The translations under genes were made by a program, and so were the position numbers. The notes below the pieces were generated by a model. That model did not search any database. It saw only the letters and a program-made list of their open reading frames with translations, and was not told where the DNA came from. Positions 1 through 7,585 of a stretch of DNA of 64,000 nt are shown piece after piece. Each line of letters begins with the position of its first letter. Position 1 is the first letter of the stretch. Origin of the DNA: Pseudomonas sp. IAC-BECa141 (GTDB taxonomy: Bacteria > Pseudomonadota > Gammaproteobacteria > Pseudomonadales > Pseudomonadaceae); contig NZ_CP065410.1 of NCBI RefSeq assembly GCF_020544405.1, positions 3,100,001 through 3,164,000 of the forward strand. Direction: 5' to 3'.

Positions 1-464
1 TTTACCGCCTGGATCGCAGCCATCATCGAAGAACCTGTGGCAAGACCGTCGTCGATCAGGATGACCACCTGGCCCCTTACTTTCGGTGGCGGGCGGGTTC
101 CCCGATACGCTTTTTCACGTCGCGACAGCTCCTGCGCTTCCCGGGCGACCACCGCCTCGAAACCGGCTCGATCGATCGGGTGCGCCCGCAGCGCATCCTC
201 GTTGAGGATTTGTACACCGCCACTGGCTATGGCGCCCATGGCGTATTCGGGGTGCGAAGGGACGCCGAGCTTGCGTACCAGCATCAGGTCCAGCCGCACA
301 CGCAGGGCGGTGGCGACTTCATAGGCCACCGGGACACCGCCACGGGGCAAGGCCAGGATGATTACCTCAGGCCTGTCAGCGTATTTGAGCAAGGGTTCGA
401 CCAAGCGCCGACCGGCTTCGGCGCGGTTAGGCAAGGTCGTTTGCAGTGAGGGACTGTGGATCAC
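1..464 (-). CDS. Phosphoribosyltransferase-family protein (3' end outside window)
   Basis: Incomplete gene: the first ~154 residues are read leftward and the C-terminus lies beyond base 1. It starts at GTG (462-464) with an AGGAGG ribosome site five bases upstream. The frame shows the type I PRTase fold: LALPRGGVPVAYEVA near residue 40 and the PRPP-binding loop VILIDDGLATGSSM near residue 140 (two acids, then a Gly-rich Thr/Ser loop). This matches the COG1926-type 'predicted phosphoribosyltransferases', whose substrate is not established. It is the last gene seen in the minus-strand stress operon, 56 bp after the universal stress protein. PRTases of this type are often found beside stress and P-type ATPase genes, so a stress-linked role is inference. 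Confidence 0.85.
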   Translation of the reverse strand, partial: MIHSPSLQTTLPNRAEAGRRLVEPLLKYADRPEVIILALPRGGVPVAYEVATALRVRLDLMLVRKLGVPSHPEYAMGAIASGGVQILNEDALRAHPIDRAGFEAVVAREAQELSRREKAYRGTRPPPKVRGQVVILIDDGLATGSSMMAAIQAV

Positions 465-520
465 GTTAACCTCCTGGGAAGTTGAAGAAGGAAGTTGAAC
501 AATGGCGATTCATGACCGCG

Positions 521-1411
521 CTAAACGGCCAGGATGCTGCACGTCACCTGGTACAGGACATGTTCGGTGGTGCTGCCCAACAGTTTGTCCATGCCGTGAC
601 GCTCGACTCTGCCCATCACAATCACGTCCATCTCTCGCTCATCGGCGAACGCTTGCAGCACGGCTACGGGATGCCCCTCGATGAAATGCCGCCGGTCAGC
701 CGGCACGCCATACCGACCAGCCAGGTCGAGGAAGGATTTTTCATGGCCTTGGCGCAACTGACTGTAGAGATCCGGGAGGGTCAGGCCCCCGCCGCCCATA
801 TCACCCAGGAACAGCGCAGATGCGTCGCAGGCATACACCAGGTGCAACTCGGCCTGACACTGGATAGCCAGGCTGGACGCCTGCTGGATGATCCGCTCAT
901 TGAGCCCGTCCTCCTGTTCCAGGGTGTCGGCCACATCGACCGCTGCCACTACCTTGCGCGGCAAAGGATGATCACCTTCGCCAGGCAGGTACACCGGTAC
1001 CGGACAATGACGCAACAGACGCCAGTCCAGTGGGGTAAAGAAACCGCGCTTGAGCGCGGGCTCGCGTTGCACCTGCTTGATCAACAGGTCGGGCTGCATT
1101 TCCGCGACATAATCGAGAATGTCTTGCTGCAGGTCATCGGCCCATTTCGCCTCCGCCGTCACCTCAAGCCCCCTGCTGCGCAGGTGACCGGTGTGGTATT
1201 CGAGCCAGTTGCGCTGGTCTTGCAGGTACTCTTCGCGTGCTTTTTCCCGATCGCCTTCTTCGAGTAGCGACAAGAGCTTCCAGGTTGGGATCAAGGCGGC
1301 GACGTGCAGGCTGGCACCACTGGCCTTGGCCAGCGCGGCGGCATGGTCCAGGGCTTTGGACTGGCGCAGGGCCGGGTTGATGATCAGCAATAATCGTTGA
1401 TACTGGCTCAT
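521..1411 (-). CDS. Tandem-domain universal stress protein
   Basis: A 296-residue cytoplasmic protein of two UspA domains (about 1-150 and 155-296). The second half keeps an ATP-loop-like GRVERHGMDKLLGST before a hydrophobic C-terminal strand (CSILAV), like nucleotide-binding Usps. I chose the ATG at 1411 (MSQYQRLLLII) because GGAG lies seven bases upstream and Usp domains begin with a charged residue and a beta strand; the frame is open further upstream without homology. Two-domain Usps in pseudomonads are commonly ANR-dependent survival proteins under low oxygen. Here an FNR-like box lies about 120 bp upstream, so the gene may have its own promoter inside the operon. Confidence 0.9.
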   Translation of the reverse strand: MSQYQRLLLIINPALRQSKALDHAAALAKASGASLHVAALIPTWKLLSLLEEGDREKAREEYLQDQRNWLEYHTGHLRSRGLEVTAEAKWADDLQQDILDYVAEMQPDLLIKQVQREPALKRGFFTPLDWRLLRHCPVPVYLPGEGDHPLPRKVVAAVDVADTLEQEDGLNERIIQQASSLAIQCQAELHLVYACDASALFLGDMGGGGLTLPDLYSQLRQGHEKSFLDLAGRYGVPADRRHFIEGHPVAVLQAFADEREMDVIVMGRVERHGMDKLLGSTTEHVLYQVTCSILAV

Positions 1412-1527
1412 GATCGGACTCCACGAAACTTGCTTGTCGCTGCCCGCCACCCTGAACGAACCGCTTGCTGTCCGGTGACCAGGCACCTGTATGGATTTCA
1501 GAATCCACCGTGAAGGCGGCCTTGACG

Positions 1528-1541
1528 TTGATTTATGTCAA
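1528..1541 (-). promoter_or_regulatory. FNR/ANR-like box before universal stress gene
   Basis: TTGAT-TTAT-GTCAA matches the FNR consensus TTGAT-N4-ATCAA at nine of ten positions. It overlaps the ATPase stop codon and lies upstream of the universal stress gene starting at 1411. If it acts as a class II site (-41.5), transcription would begin near 1493. The -10 region there is only a weak match. Confidence 0.55.
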
Positions 1542-3919
1542 GTGCCTGTACGAGCAGGCGACTTGTGGTCAAGCGCACGCTTCGCGCCTTCGGCACACAC
1601 CGTGTACAGCAGACTGATCGCCAGCACCGATGCCAGGATCGGTAACGGCAAAGGCGCCAATCCCAGCGAAGCGGCGATTGAGCTGTACGGCAGCCCGATC
1701 GCCAGCAGCCCGACCGCCAGGGCACTGACCATCAGTAGCGTTGCCGGGCGACTGCGATAGAACGGTTTGTAGGTACGCACAATGAAAATCGTCAGCAGCT
1801 GAGTCAGCAGCGACTCCACGAACCAGCCGCTGCGAAAAACCTCGGGCACCATCTGCGACAGCAGGTACAAAGCCACGAACGTCACGATGTCGAACAACGA
1901 GCTCACCAGCCCGAAGACCACCATGAAATTGCGGATCTGAATGATGTCCCAGCGATGCGGGGTACTTTGCCATTCCCGGTCAACGTTATCGCTGGCGATA
2001 CCCATGGAGGGAATGTCCGACAGGAAGTTGTTAAGCAGGATCTGCTTGGCGAGCAGCGGCAGAAAGGGCAGCGCCAGCGACGCGAGGGCCATGCTGATCA
2101 TGTTGCCGAAGTTGGCGCTGGAAACGATGGAAATGTACTTCAATGTGTTGGCAAACGTGTGCCGCCCCTCTTCGATACCCTCGCGCAGCACGTCCAGGTC
2201 GTGCTCCAGCAACACAAAGTCGGCGGCCTGCTTGGCCACGTCGGCAGCGTTGTCCACGGAGATCCCGATGTCCGCCACTTGCAGCGCCGGGGCATCGTTG
2301 ATTCCGTCCCCCATGTACCCCACCACATGACCGGTCTTCTGCAGGGCGCGGATGATGCGCTCCTTCTGATTGGGGTCGACTTCGGCGAACAGGGTCGTGC
2401 GCGCCGCCAGGTGCATCAGCGCCTCGTCCTTCATTACTGCCAGCTCGGCGCCGGTAATGATGCGCTCCACAGGCAGGCCGACTGCCGTGCCGACATGCTG
2501 CACCACCAGGTGATTGTCGCCGCTGATGATTTTCACCTGCACTCCGAGCCTGTCGAGGGTGGCGATGGTTTGCGTGACTCCCGGTTCCGGCGGATCAAAA
2601 AACAACAGGAAACCGCGAAAGCTCATGTCTCGCTCATCCTCGCGGCCATAATGCATCTGCTCCGGCAGCTCACGCGTGGCAAGTCCCAGGACGCGGTAGC
2701 CCTGCTCGCTCCACTCGCCGAAGCGTTGCGCGATCAATGCCCGTTCAGCGGTGTCCAGTGCCACGCTCTGGCCCCCATGCCGCACCTGCGTACAGACCTG
2801 CAACACGTTGTCCAACGCTCCCTTGGTAATCATCAAGCGGGGAGCCGGCGGCTTCTGGCTGACCACCACACTCAGGCGCTTGCGCACGAAGTCATAAGGG
2901 ATTTCATCGATTTTCCGCACCCCGTCGTCCGTCCCCAGGTCTTTGCCCGCGAGGGTGATGGCATCGTCCATGGCGTTGCGCATGCCGGTCTGCAGGCTCG
3001 CGTTGAGCACTGCCAGTTGCAGAACGCTCGGTGCTGCGATGCCTTCGACATCCATCGCTGCGTCCAGAACCACAACCCCGCGGGTCAGGGTTCCAGTCTT
3101 GTCGGTACACAGAATGTCGATGGTCCCGAGATTTTCAATGGCATTGAGGTGACGCACGATCACCCCCTTGCCGGCCATGCGCTGCGCACCTTTGGCCAGG
3201 GTGATACTGAGGATCGCCGGCAACAGTTCCGGCGACAGTCCGATGGACAGGGCAATCGCAAACATGAGCGTGTCGAGGGGGGGACGATGCAGCAGGATGT
3301 TGATGCCGAACACGACGATGGTGATCACCAGCATTACGCGCAGCAGCAGGCCGCCAAAGTGCCGCAGGCCTCGCTCGAACTCCGTTTCCGGAGGGCGTAG
3401 CGCAAGAGTTCTGGCGATATGACCGATTTCACTGTCCTGGCCGTAGCGGGTCACCAGAACTTCGGCCGAACCGCTGCGCACCGACGTGCCCATGAACACA
3501 CAATTGTGACGCTGCGCGAGGGTGGCTTCCGGGGCGCAATCCCCCGGTGTTTTCTCCACCGGGTAGGTTTCGCCGGTCAGCAGGCCCTCGCCGATGAAAC
3601 AATCGAGTGCCTGCAGGATACGACCGTCGGCAGCGATCAGGCTGCCGGCGGTGAGCACCAGAATGTCCCCGGGCACCACATCGCTGGCGGCAACATCCAG
3701 CAAGTGGCCCTCTCGCCGCACGGTCGCTCGCAAGGCAATCTTGCTGCGCAACTGCTCAACCGCACGGCTGGCACGATTCTCGTACCAGGCACTGAGCACC
3801 GCGCTGATCAGCACAATGCAACCAACGATTGCCGCATCCAGCCAGTCCCCCACCCACACGGCAATACCGGCGCCGGCGATCAGAATCAATACCAACGGCG
3901 TACGCATCTGCTCCAGCAC
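1538..3919 (-). CDS. Mg2+-type P-type ATPase (frame lacks the natural N-terminus)
   Basis: A P-type cation ATPase. The 793 residues seen from the first ATG (3919) include the phosphorylation site DKTGTLT near residue 272, the actuator loop LTGETYPVEK near 114, the hinge MGDGINDAP, and the TM4 motif SIGLSPELLPAILSITLAKG. That TM4 pattern (Pro-Glu-Leu/Met) is typical of MgtA/MgtB Mg2+ importers rather than Ca2+ or heavy-metal pumps. MgtA proteins are about 900 residues and begin with a cytoplasmic cation-ATPase N-domain (GLS...AxxRL...). Here that domain sits upstream in the frame of the neighbouring flippase gene, and the ATPase frame meets a TGA at 3998-4000. So either the pump is made by frameshift, or it is truncated or disrupted, or the sequence has an indel. 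The gene lies within the USP operon. Confidence 0.85.
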   Translation of the reverse strand: MLEQMRTPLVLILIAGAGIAVWVGDWLDAAIVGCIVLISAVLSAWYENRASRAVEQLRSKIALRATVRREGHLLDVAASDVVPGDILVLTAGSLIAADGRILQALDCFIGEGLLTGETYPVEKTPGDCAPEATLAQRHNCVFMGTSVRSGSAEVLVTRYGQDSEIGHIARTLALRPPETEFERGLRHFGGLLLRVMLVITIVVFGINILLHRPPLDTLMFAIALSIGLSPELLPAILSITLAKGAQRMAGKGVIVRHLNAIENLGTIDILCTDKTGTLTRGVVVLDAAMDVEGIAAPSVLQLAVLNASLQTGMRNAMDDAITLAGKDLGTDDGVRKIDEIPYDFVRKRLSVVVSQKPPAPRLMITKGALDNVLQVCTQVRHGGQSVALDTAERALIAQRFGEWSEQGYRVLGLATRELPEQMHYGREDERDMSFRGFLLFFDPPEPGVTQTIATLDRLGVQVKIISGDNHLVVQHVGTAVGLPVERIITGAELAVMKDEALMHLAARTTLFAEVDPNQKERIIRALQKTGHVVGYMGDGINDAPALQVADIGISVDNAADVAKQAADFVLLEHDLDVLREGIEEGRHTFANTLKYISIVSSANFGNMISMALASLALPFLPLLAKQILLNNFLSDIPSMGIASDNVDREWQSTPHRWDIIQIRNFMVVFGLVSSLFDIVTFVALYLLSQMVPEVFRSGWFVESLLTQLLTIFIVRTYKPFYRSRPATLLMVSALAVGLLAIGLPYSSIAASLGLAPLPLPILASVLAISLLYTVCAEGAKRALDHKSPARTGT

Positions 3920-5111
3920 CAGCCTGCCCAGTCCCTTGGGTCGATCCTTGATTGGGGCGGGGGGCTCGACGCCGTCGTGCCCTGGCTTGAGCGTGACTCA
4001 ATCCCGCTGGCCCACTGTGCAAGCTAATGAACAATTGACTGACCGCCGGACTCCAGTAATCCGGGTTTGCCGCAAGGCCGTGCCCGTGAGCGGAGGAATG
4101 CCATTCCCGGTGCGCCAGCCAAAGGCCGGGAAGCATCGGCAACCAGAACGTCAGCCCGCGAAACAGCAAGGTTGCGGAAAGCGCCACCGCCACGTCGATA
4201 CCGGCCCAGTGCATGGTGACGACGGCAGCCGCCTCGAACGCCCCAAGACCACCCGGCACAATGCCAATACTGCGCAAGACGCTGGCGAGCATGAACCCGG
4301 CAAACAGGCCCAAGGGCGGCGCCGAAACACCTAGCGAGCGCACCAGCACCCACAGGGTTGCACTGTCCAGAAGGATGATTGCCAGTTCCAGCAAGGTGAT
4401 GCGCAACAGCAGAAGGCGGCTGCGCACCAGACGCCGGTCCGCGCCGGTCAGCAAGGCAAGGCTTCTGGCAACGATCGCCAACCGTTGGCCCGGCACATGG
4501 GTCATCAGTCGTGCATTGCCCGCCAGCCCCGGAGTGACAAGCGCCAGCAGCAGGCTGAATGCGACGAAGATCACGCAGGTGGTCAGCACGGCGGTGGTAC
4601 CGTGCCCCTGAACAATGATGACCGGCAACGCCAGGCCCACCGACAAGGCATAGGCCAGAAAATACCCCGACAGGTCCAGTACCAGACACGCCAGCACCAC
4701 CGGCCTGACAAAGCCCAGACGAACAAACGAGGCCACGACAGCGAACGCCCCGCTGATCCCGGAGGATGGCAGCGCCTGGTCGACAAACAGCTTCATCACG
4801 CTGAGCTTGCCCGCGACCCACAGGGACAGGTCCTGGCCCCCGGCCTTGAGCACTACGCGAAAGACCTGGCCCTGGGCGACGTATGTCAGGGCCTGCAGAA
4901 CGAAAGCAACGATGAGCCATTGCGGCTGCGCCTGCGTCAGCAAGCGGCTGAAGGATTCGACATCGGTAAAATGCAGAGCAACCCCTACCACCGTCGCAAA
5001 CATCGCGGCGCCCAGCAGCCAGGTCAGCCACAGGGCCGACCGGCTGTAATGCCGGCCACGTTCCAGTGCTGGCTGTCGGTCGATCTCTGAAACGGGTGGT
5101 TTTAACGACAT
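3756..5111 (-). CDS. Flippase-like membrane protein running in frame into an ATPase N-domain
   Basis: Residues 1 to about 335 form a multi-spanning membrane protein of the lysylphosphatidylglycerol synthase TM / UPF0104 family, with the characteristic SSGISGAFA, SIGIVPGGLGAFEAA and LFRGLTFWLPML segments; relatives move or bind lipids or isoprenoids. ATG 5111 follows an AGGGG site; a GTG at 5138 is an alternative. Instead of stopping, the frame continues through NPDYWSPAV...LFISLHS...GLSHAQA (about 4065-3984). This is recognisable as the cytoplasmic N-terminus of the MgtA-type ATPase encoded next. It then becomes an Arg/Pro-rich out-of-frame tail ending at 3756. The intended product could be a flippase-ATPase fusion of about 1,180 residues. 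No start codon for the ATPase N-domain exists in this frame. Confidence 0.7.
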   Translation of the reverse strand: MSLKPPVSEIDRQPALERGRHYSRSALWLTWLLGAAMFATVVGVALHFTDVESFSRLLTQAQPQWLIVAFVLQALTYVAQGQVFRVVLKAGGQDLSLWVAGKLSVMKLFVDQALPSSGISGAFAVVASFVRLGFVRPVVLACLVLDLSGYFLAYALSVGLALPVIIVQGHGTTAVLTTCVIFVAFSLLLALVTPGLAGNARLMTHVPGQRLAIVARSLALLTGADRRLVRSRLLLLRITLLELAIILLDSATLWVLVRSLGVSAPPLGLFAGFMLASVLRSIGIVPGGLGAFEAAAVVTMHWAGIDVAVALSATLLFRGLTFWLPMLPGLWLAHREWHSSAHGHGLAANPDYWSPAVSQLFISLHSGPAGLSHAQARARRRRAPRPNQGSTQGTGQAGAGADAYAVGIDSDRRRRYCRVGGGLAGCGNRWLHCADQRGAQCLVRESCQPCG

Positions 5112-5157
5112 GCCGTGCCCCTGCGCAAATGAAGGCACCCGGGTACTGGCGCTGCCA

Positions 5158-6078
5158 TCAGTCGACCCCGGACGTGGGCTTGACGATCATCAGGCTGCAG
5201 GGTGCCCGGTTCGTCAACGTTTCGACCGTACTGCCGACAAAACCATCGACATCGCGTTGATAGGCCGACCCCAGCACCAGCATGTCAAAAGCATTCTGGC
5301 GGGCGAACAGTTCGATTACCTTGTGGGGAATGCCGGTCAGTTGATGCCGCCGAGGCTTGTCGATGCCGTAGCGTTCGGCGAGCGCATCGAATGCCTCTTG
5401 TTGGGTATCGGTAATCGCCTCGCACAAGCTGCGGTCCAGACTTGGTGTCGGCACACTCATCGCGGCGTCCCCCAGCACCGACCAGTTACAGACGTTCAAC
5501 AGCTGCAACGTCGCGCCGGTTGCGTCTGCCAGGGTTTTGGCGAGATCGAGAATCCGGTCGTTGAGGCCCTGGGTCAGTTCTTCCAGATGAGAAAGGTCGA
5601 TGGCTGCCAGTATTTTCGCAGGCACGGGATTGGCGCCTTCGCTCACCAGGTGCAGATGAGCCGGACAGTCGCGCAGCAATACCCAGTCCAGCGGCCGATG
5701 AAAGGCACGCTCGAGTGCCGGCACATACTGCATGTCCTTGATCACCAGATCGGCATGGAAGTCATTGATGTATTCGAGTACATGGGCGGGCGTGGTCCTG
5801 GCCCACACCACTTCGGTGCTGACTGGCAGTCCGGCGCTGCGCTGAAACTGCGCTTGCTGTTCCAGCCACTGCCGGTGCACTTGCAGATAGCCCTCCCGCG
5901 CCTGGGTCATGGCATTCGGGTCCAAGAGGCCCGCTACCGCCAGCGCCTGGACATAATCGAATGCCACGATGTGCAAAAGCGCTCCGGTTGCCCTGGCCAG
6001 CGCTTCGGCACGTTCGAAGGCCGGAGAACGATTCATCTCGGGGCGAGCGATCAACAAAATGCGTTTGAGTTTGAGCAT
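5158..6078 (-). CDS. Tandem-domain universal stress protein
   Basis: A 306-residue two-domain Usp beginning MLKLKRILLIARPEMN. ATG 6078 is preferred over the GTG codon just before it because GGGGA sits six bases upstream. The C-terminal domain carries GSAYQRDVDGFVGST followed by APCSLMIVK, a normal Usp nucleotide loop. It is a paralogue of the Usp at 521-1411, and both share the minus-strand operon with the lipoprotein, flippase and ATPase. Likely a cytoplasmic survival factor under oxygen limitation; the ligand is unknown. Confidence 0.9.
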   Translation of the reverse strand: MLKLKRILLIARPEMNRSPAFERAEALARATGALLHIVAFDYVQALAVAGLLDPNAMTQAREGYLQVHRQWLEQQAQFQRSAGLPVSTEVVWARTTPAHVLEYINDFHADLVIKDMQYVPALERAFHRPLDWVLLRDCPAHLHLVSEGANPVPAKILAAIDLSHLEELTQGLNDRILDLAKTLADATGATLQLLNVCNWSVLGDAAMSVPTPSLDRSLCEAITDTQQEAFDALAERYGIDKPRRHQLTGIPHKVIELFARQNAFDMLVLGSAYQRDVDGFVGSTVETLTNRAPCSLMIVKPTSGVD

Positions 6079-6150
6079 CACTTTTCCCCGGCAATGCTTG
6101 GCTGATCCTGCCAGCCTGACGTCCCTGTTCCGACTCGTGACCGATCTCGA

Positions 6151-6384
6151 TTACTTGCGCACCGCTTTTTCGGCCATGCGTCTTGCGCGCTCGTACGCCT
6201 CTTCAGCCGCTCGCTGCGCCTGCTCTGCCTTGAGCAACGCCTCATCGGCCCGAAGCCTGGCGGTTGCGGCGTTGTCCTCGGCGGACTCCAGCCGAGCGTC
6301 GAATTCTTCGGTCTGGCGATGACCGCAACCGCCAGTCGCCGCCACCAGCAAACCGAGCACGACGATGACCAAGCGCCTGTTCAT
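6151..6384 (-). CDS. Small OprI/Lpp-like alanine-zipper lipoprotein
   Basis: A 77-residue precursor with a short signal peptide and lipobox (ATGGC, lipidated Cys at about residue 20). It is followed by an Ala-rich heptad coiled coil (FDARLESAEDNAATARLRAD...) and a C-terminal RRMAEKAVRK. This closely resembles Pseudomonas OprI, whose terminal Lys can be linked to peptidoglycan. A GGAG site lies six to seven bases before the ATG. It is probably an outer-membrane lipoprotein paralogue made under the conditions that induce this operon, since it is the first gene of the minus-strand series behind the FNR boxes. Confidence 0.85.
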   Translation of the reverse strand: MNRRLVIVVLGLLVAATGGCGHRQTEEFDARLESAEDNAATARLRADEALLKAEQAQRAAEEAYERARRMAEKAVRK

Positions 6385-6511
6385 GGTTTTCTCCTCAATG
6401 GATCAATGCTGAAGGCCGTGTTGGCTTGAGTATCTGGCGTTGGCCGCCGCCGGCTCTGATCTTTGTCAACAAATCGCTCGCTTGCGGCCGCTGCGGCCCG
6501 AAGCGCCATTG

Positions 6512-6525
6512 TTGATATTCCTCAA
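6512..6525. promoter_or_regulatory. FNR/ANR-like box (one mismatch)
   Basis: TTGAT-ATTC-CTCAA differs from the consensus by one base. It lies 128 bp upstream of the lipoprotein start and could drive the minus-strand operon, although no good -10 is placed at the class II distance. Confidence 0.45.
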
Positions 6526-6633
6526 CGAAATTTTGTCGGCCAGGCGTAGAAAAAAGACTTGGCCAAGGCTATTCGCGTCAAGGTCGAAGGTCCCGATCAA
6601 ATGATCGATTCTGGAGGGCGGCCCCCGCCGTAA

Positions 6634-6649
6634 CTTGATTTAAATCAAG
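6634..6649. promoter_or_regulatory. Perfect palindromic FNR/ANR box
   Basis: CTTGATTTAAATCAAG is a complete 16-bp palindrome containing TTGAT-N4-ATCAA without mismatch. If centred at -41.5 for the plus strand, the start point falls near 6683 with TTCAAT (6670-6675) as the -10, a good class II geometry for the FNR-like gene and the alcohol dehydrogenase behind it. The site could also serve the divergent lipoprotein operon. Confidence 0.75.
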
Positions 6650-6814
6650 CGTCACCCTCAGCGCACAGGTTCAATTGACGACTCGCCCTGAAGCGAAAGT
6701 AGATGATGAGTGACATATTCCATTGGTCGTTTTTTTTCTTTGCCGACGCCGGTTTGAGTGCCCCTGACAGACGGGCAACTATAATTAAACGCCCGTGTGA
6801 TGGGGATCACATTC

Positions 6815-7561
6815 ATGTCCGACACCAAAGCGTTGCAATTTCGTCGCCTCAAGTCGGCCTGCTCCAACTGCAGTGTGCTGGAGCTGTGTTTGCCGATCGG
6901 CCTGTCCGGGCCGGAGGTAGAGCGGCTGGATGCACTCATCGCCCAGCGCTTCAAAGTCAGGAAAGGCGCGGCCCTTTACCGTGAAGGTGATCCGTTGCGA
7001 TCCCTGTATGCCGTCCGCCTGGGTTCATTCAAGACCAACTTGCTGTCCCTCGACGGGCGTGAGCAGGTCACCGGTTTTCAAATGCCGGGAGAAATGCTCG
7101 GCCTGGACGCCATCAGCACTGACTCCCATACCTGCAACGCCTTTGCACTGGAAGACAGCGAAGTCTGCCCGATCCATTTTTCCCATCTGGAAAAACTCGC
7201 GCAGCAACTGCCCTCGCTGCAACACAACCTGACCAAGCTGCTGAGCCGGGAAATCGTGCGCGACCACGACATGCTCATGTTGCTCGGTACGATGAACTCC
7301 GACGAACGCCTGGCAGCCTTCCTTCTGAACCTCTCGCAACGCCTGAACCAGCGCGGTTACTCGGCGAAAAACTTCGTACTGAAAATGCGCCGCGAGGAAA
7401 TCGGCTCGTACCTGGGTTTGCGCCTGGAAACCATTTGCCGGGGCATCGCGCACTTGCGCGACAAGGATCTGGTGGAGATCTCCGGGCGTGACGTAAAAGT
7501 CCTCGACCTGGAAGGGCTCAAGCAGATGATCGCCGGTTGCCATCGCCCTGTCGGGCATTGA
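6815..7561 (+). CDS. FNR/ANR-family oxygen-sensing regulator (paralogue)
   Basis: A 248-residue Crp/Fnr regulator: N-terminal cysteines C16, C19 and C25 (CSNCSVLELC), cyclic-nucleotide-like barrel, fourth candidate ligand C118 (SEVCPIHF) plus an extra C107, then a C-terminal winged HTH. The Cys pattern indicates a 4Fe-4S oxygen sensor rather than the Cys-less Dnr type. In the recognition helix the usual E-T-V/I-S-R reads ETICR (E205, C208, R209), so the DNA-contacting Ser is Cys. ATG 6815 (MSDTKALQ) fits family N-termini; the frame is open from 6797. P. putida is known to carry extra FNR paralogues besides Anr, and this looks like one of them because Anr normally neighbours hemN. A perfect FNR box upstream suggests auto- or cross-regulation. 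Confidence 0.9.
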   Translation: MSDTKALQFRRLKSACSNCSVLELCLPIGLSGPEVERLDALIAQRFKVRKGAALYREGDPLRSLYAVRLGSFKTNLLSLDGREQVTGFQMPGEMLGLDAISTDSHTCNAFALEDSEVCPIHFSHLEKLAQQLPSLQHNLTKLLSREIVRDHDMLMLLGTMNSDERLAAFLLNLSQRLNQRGYSAKNFVLKMRREEIGSYLGLRLETICRGIAHLRDKDLVEISGRDVKVLDLEGLKQMIAGCHRPVGH

Positions 7562-7585
7562 TCTCGTCCAATCTGGAGCCTGCCT

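Larger units (their letters stand above)
6385..6814. other. Divergent control region of the FNR/stress block
   Basis: 430 bases without a convincing gene, between the lipoprotein (minus) and the FNR-like gene (plus). It contains one perfect and one near-perfect FNR half-site pair (listed separately) and AT-rich stretches near 6660-6740. No small ORF here shows a recognisable product. Confidence 0.7.
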
